Below are positions 1 to 8,356 of a stretch of 18,016 bases of DNA, piece by piece (the stretch's first letter is position 1; the number at the start of each line of letters is the position of its first letter). This DNA comes from Desulfocicer vacuolatum DSM 3385 (lineage in GTDB: Bacteria; Desulfobacterota; Desulfobacteria; Desulfobacterales; SURF-7): the NCBI GenBank assembly GCA_945870015.1, contig CAMBQS010000029.1:1-18016 (forward strand). The letters run 5' to 3'. Under the pieces are notes generated by a model. The model made no database searches. It was not told where the DNA came from and worked only from the letters and a program-made list of their open reading frames with translations. Position numbers and translations under genes: made by a program.

Positions 1-1893
1 ATAGGCGAAGGACAGGGCACTGGAATGCGATACGATCAAGTCAGATTTCCAGACTTGAGAGAGCGCTCCCTTATCAAACAAGAGCGTGATGATCCAAAGA
101 GTATTAAACAACTTGAAAACGATGGGGCACAATTTTTTCAACTCACATCACTCAACTCGGAGAGTTCTAGCGAAGCTACGACAGTGGATATTGAGTTCCA
201 AGGAAAGCACTTCCACCGCACGAATTGGAAAACTAACCGTATTGGTCTCTACCGACTGAAAAAAGCAGATAGAATAAGACAGGGTGACAAGACGCTCCGA
301 TACCGAAGACATCTTGAGGATTTCCCAGGAACTCATGTCGCAAACTTTTGGGATGACACCGGTGTCGCTGGGAAGATTTATGTCGTTCAGACTTCGGCAA
401 AGGTTATCGAACGTTGTATCCTCATGTCCACAGACCCCGGCGACCTCGTTCTCGACCCTACCTGCGGTTCCGGCACAACCGCCTATGTTGCCGAACAATG
501 GGGACGCCGATGGATCACCATCGACACATCCCGCGTTGCTCTTGCCCTGGCCCGTGCCCGGATCATGGGCGCACGCTATCCCTATTACCTGCTGGCGGAC
601 AGCCGGGAGGGCCAGCTCAAGGAAGGGGAAATCACACAAAAAGCTCCGTCAACCAAACCGGTTTACAGCAACATCCGTCAGGGGTTTGTGTACGAACGCG
701 TTCCCCACATCACCCTGAAATCCATTGCCAACAATACGGAAATCGACGTGATCTGGGAAAAATTCCAGCAAACCCTTGAGCCCCTGCGTGAATCAATGAA
801 TTCAACTCTTGGCAAATCCTGGGAAGAGTGGGAAATCCCCCGTGACGCGGATAGATCATGGCCGGATGATGCAAAAAGAAATCATGGCGAGTGGTGGAAA
901 CACCGCATCGCCCGACAGAAAGAGATTGACGCATCCATTGCCGCCAAAGCGGATTCCGAATATCTGTATGACAAACCCTATGAGGATAAAAAGAAAGTCC
1001 GGGTGGCCGGGCCGTTCACTGTTGAAAGCCTTTCCCCTCACCGGGTTCTATCTGTTGGGCCGGATGACGAAATCCTGGACACCGTGGCTGAATCCCAAGC
1101 CCGTTATGGCGGAGAATACGATTTTGTCCAGGTGATTCTGGAAAACCTGAAAACATCCGGTGTGCAGCAGGCCCATAAGGACGATAAAATCACCTTCTCA
1201 TCCCTCACACCCTGGCCGGGTCATTACATCTGCGCGGAAGGCCGATACTGGGAAGGCGATGAGCAGAAAGGCGCAGAAAAACGCGCCGGGATTTTTATCG
1301 GCCCGGACTTCGGAACCGTGTCCCGCCCGGATCTGGTGGCTGCTGCCAGAGAAGCCGGAGATGCTGGTTTTGATGCCCTGATCACCTGCGCGTTCAACTA
1401 CGATGCCCATTCGTCGGATTTTAAAAATCTCGGCAATATTCCCATCCTCAAAGCCCGGATGAACGCTGACCTTCACATGGCCGACGACCTCAAAAACACC
1501 GGAAAAGGCAATCTGTTTGTCATCTTCGGCGAACCGGATATTGATATCCTTAAACCAGATAACGACACCATTCAGGTAAAAATAAACGGTGTCGATGTCT
1601 TTCATCCCAACACCGGAGAAGTCCGCAGCGACGGAGCCGACGGCATCGCCTGCTGGTTCATTGACACGGATTACAACGAGGAAAGCTTTTTTGTCCGCCA
1701 CGCCTATTTCCTCGGTGCAAACGATCCATACAAATCCCTGAAGACAACACTCAAAGCCGAAATCAACCAGGATGCCTGGGAAACCCTCCACAGCGACACT
1801 TCCCGGCCCTTCCACAAGCCTGCATCCGGCAGAATCGCCGTCAAGGTCATCAATCACCTGGGCGATGAAGTGATGAAGGTTTACAGGGTATGA
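1..1893 (+). CDS. Site-specific DNA methyltransferase, type III Mod-like, C-terminal part (5' end outside window)
   Basis: The frame is open from base 1, so the true start lies to the left; the first in-window ATG at 25 is internal. About 630 codons are visible. The SAM-binding motif DPTCGSGTT lies about 155 residues in, preceded by a VVQT...ERCILMSTDPGDLVL stretch as in the family that modifies bases in type III-like restriction systems. The catalytic DPPY-type motif is not visible and should lie upstream of base 1, because in this class it precedes the SAM motif. The long C-terminal part (YPYYLLADSREGQLKEGE, VYERVPHITLKSIANN, YLYDKPYEDKK) matches my memory of large Mod-like enzymes encoded next to helicase/nuclease partners. 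Base composition changes near 420: before it is about 40-48% GC per 60-base line, after it about 57-67%. It is followed directly by a broken partner gene, so a complete restriction system is not present downstream. Confidence 0.85.
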   Translation: MGEGQGTGMRYDQVRFPDLRERSLIKQERDDPKSIKQLENDGAQFFQLTSLNSESSSEATTVDIEFQGKHFHRTNWKTNRIGLYRLKKADRIRQGDKTLRYRRHLEDFPGTHVANFWDDTGVAGKIYVVQTSAKVIERCILMSTDPGDLVLDPTCGSGTTAYVAEQWGRRWITIDTSRVALALARARIMGARYPYYLLADSREGQLKEGEITQKAPSTKPVYSNIRQGFVYERVPHITLKSIANNTEIDVIWEKFQQTLEPLRESMNSTLGKSWEEWEIPRDADRSWPDDAKRNHGEWWKHRIARQKEIDASIAAKADSEYLYDKPYEDKKKVRVAGPFTVESLSPHRVLSVGPDDEILDTVAESQARYGGEYDFVQVILENLKTSGVQQAHKDDKITFSSLTPWPGHYICAEGRYWEGDEQKGAEKRAGIFIGPDFGTVSRPDLVAAAREAGDAGFDALITCAFNYDAHSSDFKNLGNIPILKARMNADLHMADDLKNTGKGNLFVIFGEPDIDILKPDNDTIQVKINGVDVFHPNTGEVRSDGADGIACWFIDTDYNEESFFVRHAYFLGANDPYKSLKTTLKAEINQDAWETLHSDTSRPFHKPASGRIAVKVINHLGDEVMKVYRV

Positions 1894-1909
1894 TAAGGAT
1901 GGAGCCAGC

Positions 1910-2053
1910 ATGGAATTCCGCATAGCCGGTACATTCATAGACAGCCTTGCCCGGTTGACCGATCAGGAACAGAAACTGATCAAAGCCATTGCCTTTGATA
2001 TTCAAAAGATGGTGTTTAAAATTCTGAAATTGGAAAGCATCATTTATGGATAA
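1910..2053 (+). pseudogene. N-terminal remnant of a helicase/ParE-like partner gene of the methyltransferase
   Basis: A 47-codon reading frame starts 16 bases after the methyltransferase stop and begins MEFRIAGTFIDSLARLTDQE. From memory this strongly resembles the start of the large UvrD-type helicases with a RelE/ParE-like N-terminus that sit next to such methyltransferases (MEFRIADTFTDSLARLTGDEQ...). Resemblance holds to about residue 32 (AFDIQ, base 2005). The remaining 15 residues do not fit, and the frame ends by overlapping the first 8 bases of the NRPS-like gene. It is best read as the stump left where the partner gene was replaced by the biosynthetic cluster. It may still be translated and couple to the next gene. 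A genuine small protein is the alternative. Confidence 0.6.
1995..2022 (+). promoter_or_regulatory. Sigma-70-like promoter candidate for the NRPS-like gene
   Basis: TTGATA at 1995-2000 and TAAAAT at 2017-2022 are separated by 16 bases, each one mismatch from consensus. Transcription would start near 2029, just before the GGAAAG ribosome-binding site at 2032-2037 and the ATG at 2046. The promoter straddles the point where the helicase-like remnant loses its resemblance, so it could have arrived with the new DNA. Confidence 0.45.
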
Positions 2054-5000
2054 TAACGAAAAAACAGCCCGGATCAACCAGTTTGTTGATGCGTCAAAAA
2101 AACTGATCGGAAGAGAAGTCCGGGAAAGACCCCAGTGGAATACCCATGTGACAGGTGATGCCATTCGGCATTTTGCATTGGGAATTGGAGATGACAATCC
2201 GCTGTATCTGGACCCTGACTATGCATGCAAAAGCCCTTTTGGGCGGCAATTGGCACCTCCTGCATTTCTTACCTCCGTTCTCTATCCCATGTTGCATGGA
2301 GCGTCCATGAACGTACCGCTATGGTTCCTGGTCGGAGAGGTGAAGTATCAATGGTTTCTGCCGATTTTAGTAGATGACAAATTACAGGCCGCGAGCAAAC
2401 CCATTGATCTCTTTGACACAAAAGAAACTGAGGACAAACGCAGAATCTTTCTCATATCGGAAACCTGTTATTTTAATCAGGATGACCAGCTTGTCGGAAA
2501 ATGTACCGGCACTACGGTCTGTGTTCCAAAAAATGAGGATCGACTGCTGATCGAACGCTCCATTTACAAATATTCTGATAAAGAGATAGAAAAAATCGCT
2601 GCTCTCCTTCGGGAGGAAACCCGCAATGGAAATCGAAGGCTGGATGACCATGAACTTAAGGAGGGGCAAAAAATTTCAACCTTTGTCCGTGGCCCCCTGA
2701 CCATTGGCGATCTGATCTGCTGGCAATCGGCTGTCGGTCCGGCCTACCAGGCAGGAGCCCCTGGATTCCGAAGCCTTGCCCGATCACACATTGTTCCGGC
2801 AAAAAACCCGGTTACCGGCTGGTCAATCGAATCCTCCCAGCAGCATGAGGATTTTCTTCTGACTTCTCAACGGGGGATGCCGATACCTTTTGACCAGGGT
2901 GTGATGCGTTTTGCCTGTCTGTCTCCCATGATTACAAACTGGATGGGAGATAATGGATTTCTCAACTGGCTTTCTGTGAAGATTGTCGCTCCAAACCTTT
3001 ACGGAGACACTACCTGGTATCATGGTGTCATCTCTGAAAGATCGGATCTCCATGACAGCATATCCCTGAAACTGAAAATCACAGGGACGAATCAGCTTGG
3101 TGAAACAACAACAGAGGCGGAAGCTGGTGTCACACTTCCCAGGAAACAGACACTGTCGTTTCACCGCTATGGTAGTACTGAAGATCGTACGCATAAAGAA
3201 GAAACAACCATCCGGAAAACATGGGCCATGGATCTTTTCAAAGATCAGGCTTTACGTCAGCCGGATGCAGTCGCCCTGATTTTCCAGGAAACAAAACAGA
3301 CCTATGGAGAGACAGATGATCAATCCGGCCAGGTGGCTGCCAATCTATCCCTGATGGGAGTGAAAGCCAATGAACCGGTTGCCATCTGCATGAATCGATC
3401 CCATAAATTCATCCTTGCTGTTCTGGGGGTTCTCAAAGCCGGAGCTGCTTTTGTGCCCATGGACCCGGACTATCCGACCAAACGCCTGGCTGAAATGCTC
3501 TCAGACTGCCAAACCCGGATACTGATCGTTGACAGCCCTGAAAAAAAGGAATTCCCTGATTATCCGGGCAAAATCGTTTTCTTTGATTCTCTGCTGGAAA
3601 AAATCAATTCCAAGGATGATGAACATCCTGCCCGGCAGACCAAGAAAGAGGATCTTGCTTATATTATGTACACCTCCGGCTCTCTCGGCAAGGCCAAAGG
3701 CGTTGCTGTCACTCATGGGAACCTTTCCTCCTATCTCCTTGGGCTGAAACAGACTTTCGATGTCCATAGCCGCGATATCTGTCTGCATACCGGATCTTTC
3801 TCCTTCTCCGCTTCCATCCGCCAGATCTTTCTGCCCATATGTTCAGGTGCTGCACTGGTAGTTGCGGATGCGGAAGATCGGCGGAACCCTCTTGCACTGG
3901 CCGAACTGATCCAAAAAAGTGGAGTAACAAACTGGGATACGGTGCCGAGCTTTCTCAGCCTGTGCTGCGATGCCTTCATGAAACTGGACCCTATAAAGGC
4001 TGGCGAGCTGCTGCGAAACAGATTGAGGCGTATTCTGGTGACAGGAGAGCCTTTACCTTGGGAGATCGCTTATAGCTGGAACCAGCGTCTGAAGCATGAT
4101 GCGGATATCATCAATCTTTATTCACAGACAGAAACTTCCGGAACGGTCTGCTCTTTTCAAATCCCCAAGGATTCAACATTGGCAACAGGATTTGTCCCCA
4201 TTGGTGTTCCCACTCCAGATACAGTCATCTATATCCTGAATGAAAATCTTCAACCGGTCTCATATGGTGAGGTGGGGGAAATTTGTGTGGCCGGCCCGCG
4301 GATTGCTAAAGGCTATCTGAACCGGCCGGAGCAGACAGCCCTTCAGTTCATCTCCCATCCATTTGCCGCTGAAGCAGAATTCCGGATTTTCAAAACAGGT
4401 GATCTTGGCTGCTACCTGCCGGATGGCAACATTGTTACTAAAGGACGCCGGGACAGACGGGTAAAAATACGGGGTTTTCGAATTGAACTTGAAGAGGTTG
4501 AACGGGTGCTGAGCGCACACCCGGAAATTACGCAGGCTGTCGTCGTGGCTTCAGAAGTCGGTGATCATGAGAAAAAGCTTCTGGCCTACATTGTACCCCG
4601 TAGCAACCCTGCCCCGAAAAGTACTGAACTTCGAACCTTTTTACAGGGCATGCTGCCGGATTACATGCTCCCGGCTCATTACATATTGCTGGAAAAAATC
4701 CCTCTCAGTCCAAATGGAAAGGTTGCGTATCATGAATTGCCTGCTCCTGAAGGCTATATTCAGTCCGCGATATCACCTTCCGATACAAAACCGATAGACG
4801 CTCTTGAGGAAGAACTGATATTGATCTGGAAAAAAATCCTTGGTCTGTCCGCAGTCGGACGGAAGGATAATTTCTTTGACATGGGTGGAGACTCTTTGCA
4901 GGCTGTCCGGCTGATGCTCGAAATCGAGCAGATTCTTGATCAGCGTCTCGCGCTGGCCCTGCTTTATGAAAATCCTACCATTACCGGTCTGGCTGCTGCT

Positions 5001-5852
5001 TTGCGCAATGAAGGAGAATCATCCAAATGGCAAGCCCTGGTGCCGGTTCAACCGCATGGATCAAAACCCCCTTTCTTTTGCGTCTATGCCATGGCAAGAA
5101 CCCTGGCACCTCACCTGGATCCGGAACAACCCTTTTACTGGTTTAACTGGTTCAAGCATGGTAAAGGAGATGGTCTGGTTTCCAACTATACTGTCCCGGA
5201 TATTGCGGAAAGCCATATCAAAGAGATGCGTTCTGTTCAGCCGAACGGCCCATACTTTCTGGGTGGTTTTTCATTTGGCGGAACAGTGGCCTTGGAAATG
5301 GCCTTGCAACTTCATTCTCAGGGCGAGCAGGTCGCCTTTCTTGCGCTTTTCGACCCCTCCAATCCCCATCGCAAAATACATAGGCCGAAGATGATGGAGC
5401 GGATAGCCGCTGCAATGGAATCCAAACCCACTTGGGGCGCCAAATCACGCTATGTGATAAAGAGGATCTCAGATGCCATAACATACCGGATCATGACCAA
5501 CTTGCAGATACTGGCATCGAAATACTATATCCTGAAAAAGAAACCCCTGCCCCATGACCTGAATGTGGCCATTTTGTTTAAAATGTCGGAGCGGGCCACA
5601 ATGAATTACGAGTATAGAACGTATCCTGGTCATATCACCCTCTTTGTTCCGGAATACCGATACAGTCCAAAAGAACTGGAAGACCCGGCGATTTTGGGAT
5701 GGAGGAATCTGGCCCAGAAAGGTGTGTCCCTGCACATTGTAAAGGGAGCGCACAAACATATTGATATCGTGAATGAACCCTATGTGTCGGATCTTGTCAA
5801 AAAGCTCAATGTTTGTCTCCGTGAAACCCAGAAAAAAACAGAGCCATCATGA
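2046..5852 (+). CDS. NRPS-like protein: double hot-dog dehydratase, adenylation, carrier, thioesterase
   Basis: The protein has 1268 residues. Residues about 20-165 form a MaoC/FAS1-type hot-dog domain (GDDNPLYLD at 48-56; Tyr54 stands where classical R-hydratases have His). A second hot-dog domain spans about 205-365 (FDQGVMRFACLSPMITNWMGD, then PNLYGDTTW). An adenylation domain follows from about 395 to 900: A3 TSGSLGKAKG at 543-552, A5 YSQTE at 692-696, A7 TGDL at 784-787, A8 near 806-818 and the catalytic A10 Lys892 in NGK. A carrier domain has its phosphopantetheine Ser950 in DMGGDSL. A type I thioesterase has GFSFG with nucleophile Ser1076, probable Asp1103 and a late His at 1236 or 1238. 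No condensation domain is seen. Such a protein would activate one acid, hold it as a thioester and release it; the fused hydratase pair suggests hydration or dehydration of an acyl thioester. Substrate is unknown; Ser588 replaces the usual alpha-amine-binding Asp. The start overlaps the upstream remnant by 8 bases and has GGAAAG 8 bases upstream. Confidence 0.9.
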   Translation: MDNNEKTARINQFVDASKKLIGREVRERPQWNTHVTGDAIRHFALGIGDDNPLYLDPDYACKSPFGRQLAPPAFLTSVLYPMLHGASMNVPLWFLVGEVKYQWFLPILVDDKLQAASKPIDLFDTKETEDKRRIFLISETCYFNQDDQLVGKCTGTTVCVPKNEDRLLIERSIYKYSDKEIEKIAALLREETRNGNRRLDDHELKEGQKISTFVRGPLTIGDLICWQSAVGPAYQAGAPGFRSLARSHIVPAKNPVTGWSIESSQQHEDFLLTSQRGMPIPFDQGVMRFACLSPMITNWMGDNGFLNWLSVKIVAPNLYGDTTWYHGVISERSDLHDSISLKLKITGTNQLGETTTEAEAGVTLPRKQTLSFHRYGSTEDRTHKEETTIRKTWAMDLFKDQALRQPDAVALIFQETKQTYGETDDQSGQVAANLSLMGVKANEPVAICMNRSHKFILAVLGVLKAGAAFVPMDPDYPTKRLAEMLSDCQTRILIVDSPEKKEFPDYPGKIVFFDSLLEKINSKDDEHPARQTKKEDLAYIMYTSGSLGKAKGVAVTHGNLSSYLLGLKQTFDVHSRDICLHTGSFSFSASIRQIFLPICSGAALVVADAEDRRNPLALAELIQKSGVTNWDTVPSFLSLCCDAFMKLDPIKAGELLRNRLRRILVTGEPLPWEIAYSWNQRLKHDADIINLYSQTETSGTVCSFQIPKDSTLATGFVPIGVPTPDTVIYILNENLQPVSYGEVGEICVAGPRIAKGYLNRPEQTALQFISHPFAAEAEFRIFKTGDLGCYLPDGNIVTKGRRDRRVKIRGFRIELEEVERVLSAHPEITQAVVVASEVGDHEKKLLAYIVPRSNPAPKSTELRTFLQGMLPDYMLPAHYILLEKIPLSPNGKVAYHELPAPEGYIQSAISPSDTKPIDALEEELILIWKKILGLSAVGRKDNFFDMGGDSLQAVRLMLEIEQILDQRLALALLYENPTITGLAAALRNEGESSKWQALVPVQPHGSKPPFFCVYAMARTLAPHLDPEQPFYWFNWFKHGKGDGLVSNYTVPDIAESHIKEMRSVQPNGPYFLGGFSFGGTVALEMALQLHSQGEQVAFLALFDPSNPHRKIHRPKMMERIAAAMESKPTWGAKSRYVIKRISDAITYRIMTNLQILASKYYILKKKPLPHDLNVAILFKMSERATMNYEYRTYPGHITLFVPEYRYSPKELEDPAILGWRNLAQKGVSLHIVKGAHKHIDIVNEPYVSDLVKKLNVCLRETQKKTEPS

Positions 5853-5862
5853 AACTCCTATA

Positions 5863-5890
5863 TTGACGATTTTGTATAAAAGTGTAAAAG
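5863..5890 (+). promoter_or_regulatory. Promoter candidate for the TetR gene
   Basis: TTGACG (5863-5868) and TAAAAG (5885-5890) are 16 bases apart in the 65-base gap after the NRPS-like gene. A strong GAGGAG ribosome-binding site follows at 5904-5909, 8 bases before the TetR ATG. No clear inverted repeat that would serve as a TetR operator was seen here. Confidence 0.35.
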
Positions 5891-5917
5891 CGTAGGTAAC
5901 CAAGAGGAGCTCTTTTC

Positions 5918-6544
5918 ATGCCACCGATTCCAGAACTTCAGAAAATAAGAAAAAACCATATTATAGAGACCGCATTGGCAACCATTTCCACGTCCGGTTG
6001 TGGGAACGTCACCATGGCCGATATCTGCCGTGCTGCCGGCATGTCCAAAGGTGGATTGGCTCACTATTATCAATCCAAAAAATCTCTGTTCATGGATGTT
6101 TTCAAGGAATTTTTTCAACGGATTTTTCAACGGGGAAAAGAAACCATGGCCGGGTACAGCGATCCCCTGGACCAGCTATTGTCCTTTGGATGGCTGTATG
6201 ATGCCAATGATCCGGAAGCCACCCTTGGGTATCCGATATTATTCGATTTCATGTCCATTGCGGTTCATGACAACGAATACCGGGAAATCTTCAGCAACTG
6301 GATCAACAACTGGATCGATCTCTTAAAGCAGCCGATCATCGAAGGCAAAAAGCAAAACATATTCAGCCGGAAAATGGATCCGGATTCAACCGCCCGATCC
6401 ATCTCAGCGATTTATCAGGGCATTGCAACCCGATGGTATTTATCTCCGGAAAAGCATTCAACCGAATGGGCCCTGGATACGCTGAAACGGGGAGTCATCG
6501 GAATTCTTACCTCCTACGATCAATACCCACAGGACCACCCATAA
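5918..6544 (+). CDS. TetR/AcrR-family transcriptional regulator
   Basis: The 208-residue protein has a typical N-terminal TetR helix-turn-helix: IIETALATISTSGCGNVTMADICRAAGMSKGGLAHYYQSKKSLF, of which residues about 31-52 contain the DNA-contacting helices. The remainder is helical and resembles the BetI-like C-terminal ligand-binding class (FDFMSIAVHDNEYREIF..., W-rich). Length is normal for the family. The gene lies inside the NRPS-like/nitroreductase/M55 run, all on the same strand, and has its own promoter candidate and strong ribosome-binding site. It probably represses some of these neighbours in response to a small ligand, perhaps the pathway product. Its operator and ligand cannot be read from the sequence. 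Confidence 0.93.
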   Translation: MPPIPELQKIRKNHIIETALATISTSGCGNVTMADICRAAGMSKGGLAHYYQSKKSLFMDVFKEFFQRIFQRGKETMAGYSDPLDQLLSFGWLYDANDPEATLGYPILFDFMSIAVHDNEYREIFSNWINNWIDLLKQPIIEGKKQNIFSRKMDPDSTARSISAIYQGIATRWYLSPEKHSTEWALDTLKRGVIGILTSYDQYPQDHP

Positions 6545-6627
6545 CAACCAGACCGGTTTGTCAGCGATGCTGCGTAACAGATGGATACGATCAACAACAG
6601 GTCAAAAGAATAAACAAGGAGACGGCA

Positions 6628-7305
6628 ATGGAACTGATTACCGCCATTCAAAACCGCAAAAGCATTCGCGCATTTACGCAACAGAAAATATCCAGGCAGA
6701 TGATAAAAGAGATTCTCAATATTGCCTGCCGTGCCCCATCGGCCATGAACACCCAGCCCTGGGAATTTGCGGTGATCACGGGAAAAGTTCTGGAACAGAT
6801 TCGATCCGCCATTATTGAAAAGCTTCACAATATGGAACCAATGAAACCGGAACATCTGGTTGTGGGCTGGTCCCAGGAAAGTGTTTATCGAAACCGGCAG
6901 GTTGAACTGGCAAAACAGTTGTTCAAACTCATGGATATCAAGCGGGAGGATAAAGAAAAAAGGGCGCAGTGGCTGGAAAGGGGTTTCCGTTTTTTTGACG
7001 CGCCTGCGGCCATTGTCATCCTGACGGACCGGTCTTTGTCCGAGCATGGCCCATTGCTTGACGTGGGTGCGGTCATGCAGAATATCTGCCTTGCTGCTCT
7101 GAATTTTGGTCTTGGCACCTGTATTGAAGATCAAGGGGTTCTGTATCCCGAGGTGGTGCGGACAATGGCCGGCATCCCGGACACCAAACGGATCATCATC
7201 TCCATTGCCATCGGATATCCGGACCTGGATTTCCCGGCCAACCAGGTTCAGACAAACCGGGAAGATGCGGAAAACCTGACAACATGGATCGGTTTTGACG
7301 ATTGA
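6628..7305 (+). CDS. Nitroreductase-family FMN oxidoreductase
   Basis: The 225-residue protein opens MELITAIQNRKSIRAF, the classic start of the nitroreductase fold, with Arg10 and Arg14 positioned for the FMN phosphate. APSAMNTQPW at 36-45 is the second FMN-binding stretch, and DVGAVMQNICLAALNFGLGTC plus AIGYPD near the end complete the family pattern. The frame stays open back to 6433 inside the TetR gene, but the ATG at 6628 is preferred because AAGGAG lies at 6616-6621 and homology begins there. Members reduce nitro groups or quinones. In biosynthetic clusters they also act as FMN-dependent oxidases on thiazolines or peptides. Between TetR and M55 genes and near an NRPS-like gene, a tailoring oxidation or reduction is the likely role, by inference. 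The actual substrate is unknown. Confidence 0.92.
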   Translation: MELITAIQNRKSIRAFTQQKISRQMIKEILNIACRAPSAMNTQPWEFAVITGKVLEQIRSAIIEKLHNMEPMKPEHLVVGWSQESVYRNRQVELAKQLFKLMDIKREDKEKRAQWLERGFRFFDAPAAIVILTDRSLSEHGPLLDVGAVMQNICLAALNFGLGTCIEDQGVLYPEVVRTMAGIPDTKRIIISIAIGYPDLDFPANQVQTNREDAENLTTWIGFDD

Positions 7306-7371
7306 GGGAACCTGCATGACATTTGAAAATTGCATCTATTTTCAATTGGCTGCCGGAAAAAGAGGGAAAAA

Positions 7372-8292
7372 ATGCATGTAGGTGTATTTGCGGACTTAGA
7401 AGGAAGTTTCGGGATCTGGCGTATGCGCCAGTGCAAAATGGGAACCGCCGAATGGCAGTATGGCCGGGAATGCCTTACGGCTGACGTAAACCATGTGATC
7501 CAGGGTGCATTTGACGGCGGTGCGGACAAGGTTACGGTAAAAGATACCCATGAAGTCGGATTCAACTGTCTGATCCGCAAACTGGATTCCAGAGCCGGTT
7601 ATGTGGGCGGTCATTTTATCCAGCCATCCTTTTTTGGAAACATCAGGGACTATGACCTGGTTTTATATGTAGCGATCCATGCCGCATCCGGAACACCCGA
7701 CGCTTTTTTTCCCCATACACACTATGGCATCTTTTCAGAAGTCAAAATCAACGGGAAAAATGTCTGTGAAATGGAGGTGTATGGAGGGTATCTGGGTGAT
7801 TTTGGAATTCCTGTTGGATTTGTTTCCGGAGAAGAGATTGCAGTAGAGCAGGCAAAAACCGCCCTTCCCTGGATCAAGACCGTTGTCGTGGACAAAAATA
7901 AAGAAACCTATACTTCCGGCGAAAAAAGCAGACAATACCTGATTCAGGGCAGAGAAAAGTTAAGACAGGCCGCAGCCCAGTCTGTTCAGAAGGCCTCGGC
8001 CATGAAACCGTTCATCCTGAAAAAACCGCTCCTCTTTGAAGCAAAATTCCGCACATCGGAACTGGCAGACCGGTTTAATACATGGGATTTTCAGCAATCC
8101 GGTAATGCTGTTCAATGGAGTGCGGACAGCATGATCGATGGCTTTGACAAGCTCAACAAGCTGACCTTTTTCCCCAAAAAAATCTACCCTTTCAGAAGAC
8201 CCATGTTGCTTTTTTTACGAAACTATTTCCGGATAAAAAACACCTATTTCACACCGACTCCCGATTCTGAAGGAGTCCTGCTGGTCTCATGA
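7372..8292 (+). CDS. M55-family D-aminopeptidase (DppA-like)
   Basis: The 306-residue protein keeps the zinc and catalytic residues of Bacillus DppA in nearly the same positions: Asp8 and Glu10 in ADLEG, His60 in KDTHE, His103 in VAIHAASG, His115 in FPHTHYG, and Glu133 in NVCEME. M55 enzymes hydrolyse peptides with N-terminal D-amino acids. An upstream TTG at 7330 would add 14 residues, but the ATG at 7372 begins the conserved core and follows an AGAGGG-type ribosome-binding site, so it is preferred. The C-terminal third (after about 200) is more divergent and ends in a basic, aromatic-rich segment. It lies 66 bases after the nitroreductase gene and is probably co-transcribed. Next to an NRPS-like gene it could trim or inactivate a D-residue-containing product, or simply recycle cell-wall peptides. 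Confidence 0.88.
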   Translation: MHVGVFADLEGSFGIWRMRQCKMGTAEWQYGRECLTADVNHVIQGAFDGGADKVTVKDTHEVGFNCLIRKLDSRAGYVGGHFIQPSFFGNIRDYDLVLYVAIHAASGTPDAFFPHTHYGIFSEVKINGKNVCEMEVYGGYLGDFGIPVGFVSGEEIAVEQAKTALPWIKTVVVDKNKETYTSGEKSRQYLIQGREKLRQAAAQSVQKASAMKPFILKKPLLFEAKFRTSELADRFNTWDFQQSGNAVQWSADSMIDGFDKLNKLTFFPKKIYPFRRPMLLFLRNYFRIKNTYFTPTPDSEGVLLVS

Positions 8293-8356
8293 GCATGAAT
8301 CGCTCCCCCCTCCTGATCCATCGGCATAGGGTGTTTCCCCAGCCTAAAAAATTATA

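Noticed and set aside
1198..1938. 246-codon minus-strand frame opposite the methyltransferase gene
   Set aside because: It is antisense to the conserved C-terminal part of the methyltransferase; no motif or start signal supports it.
6520..7335. 271-codon minus-strand frame opposite the nitroreductase gene
   Set aside because: It is antisense to a gene with clear family motifs and its translation has no recognisable domain.
8311..8350. Possible GGC...GGG/CCC...GCC stem after the M55 gene
   Set aside because: The pairing is interrupted and no T tract follows; a terminator cannot be claimed.
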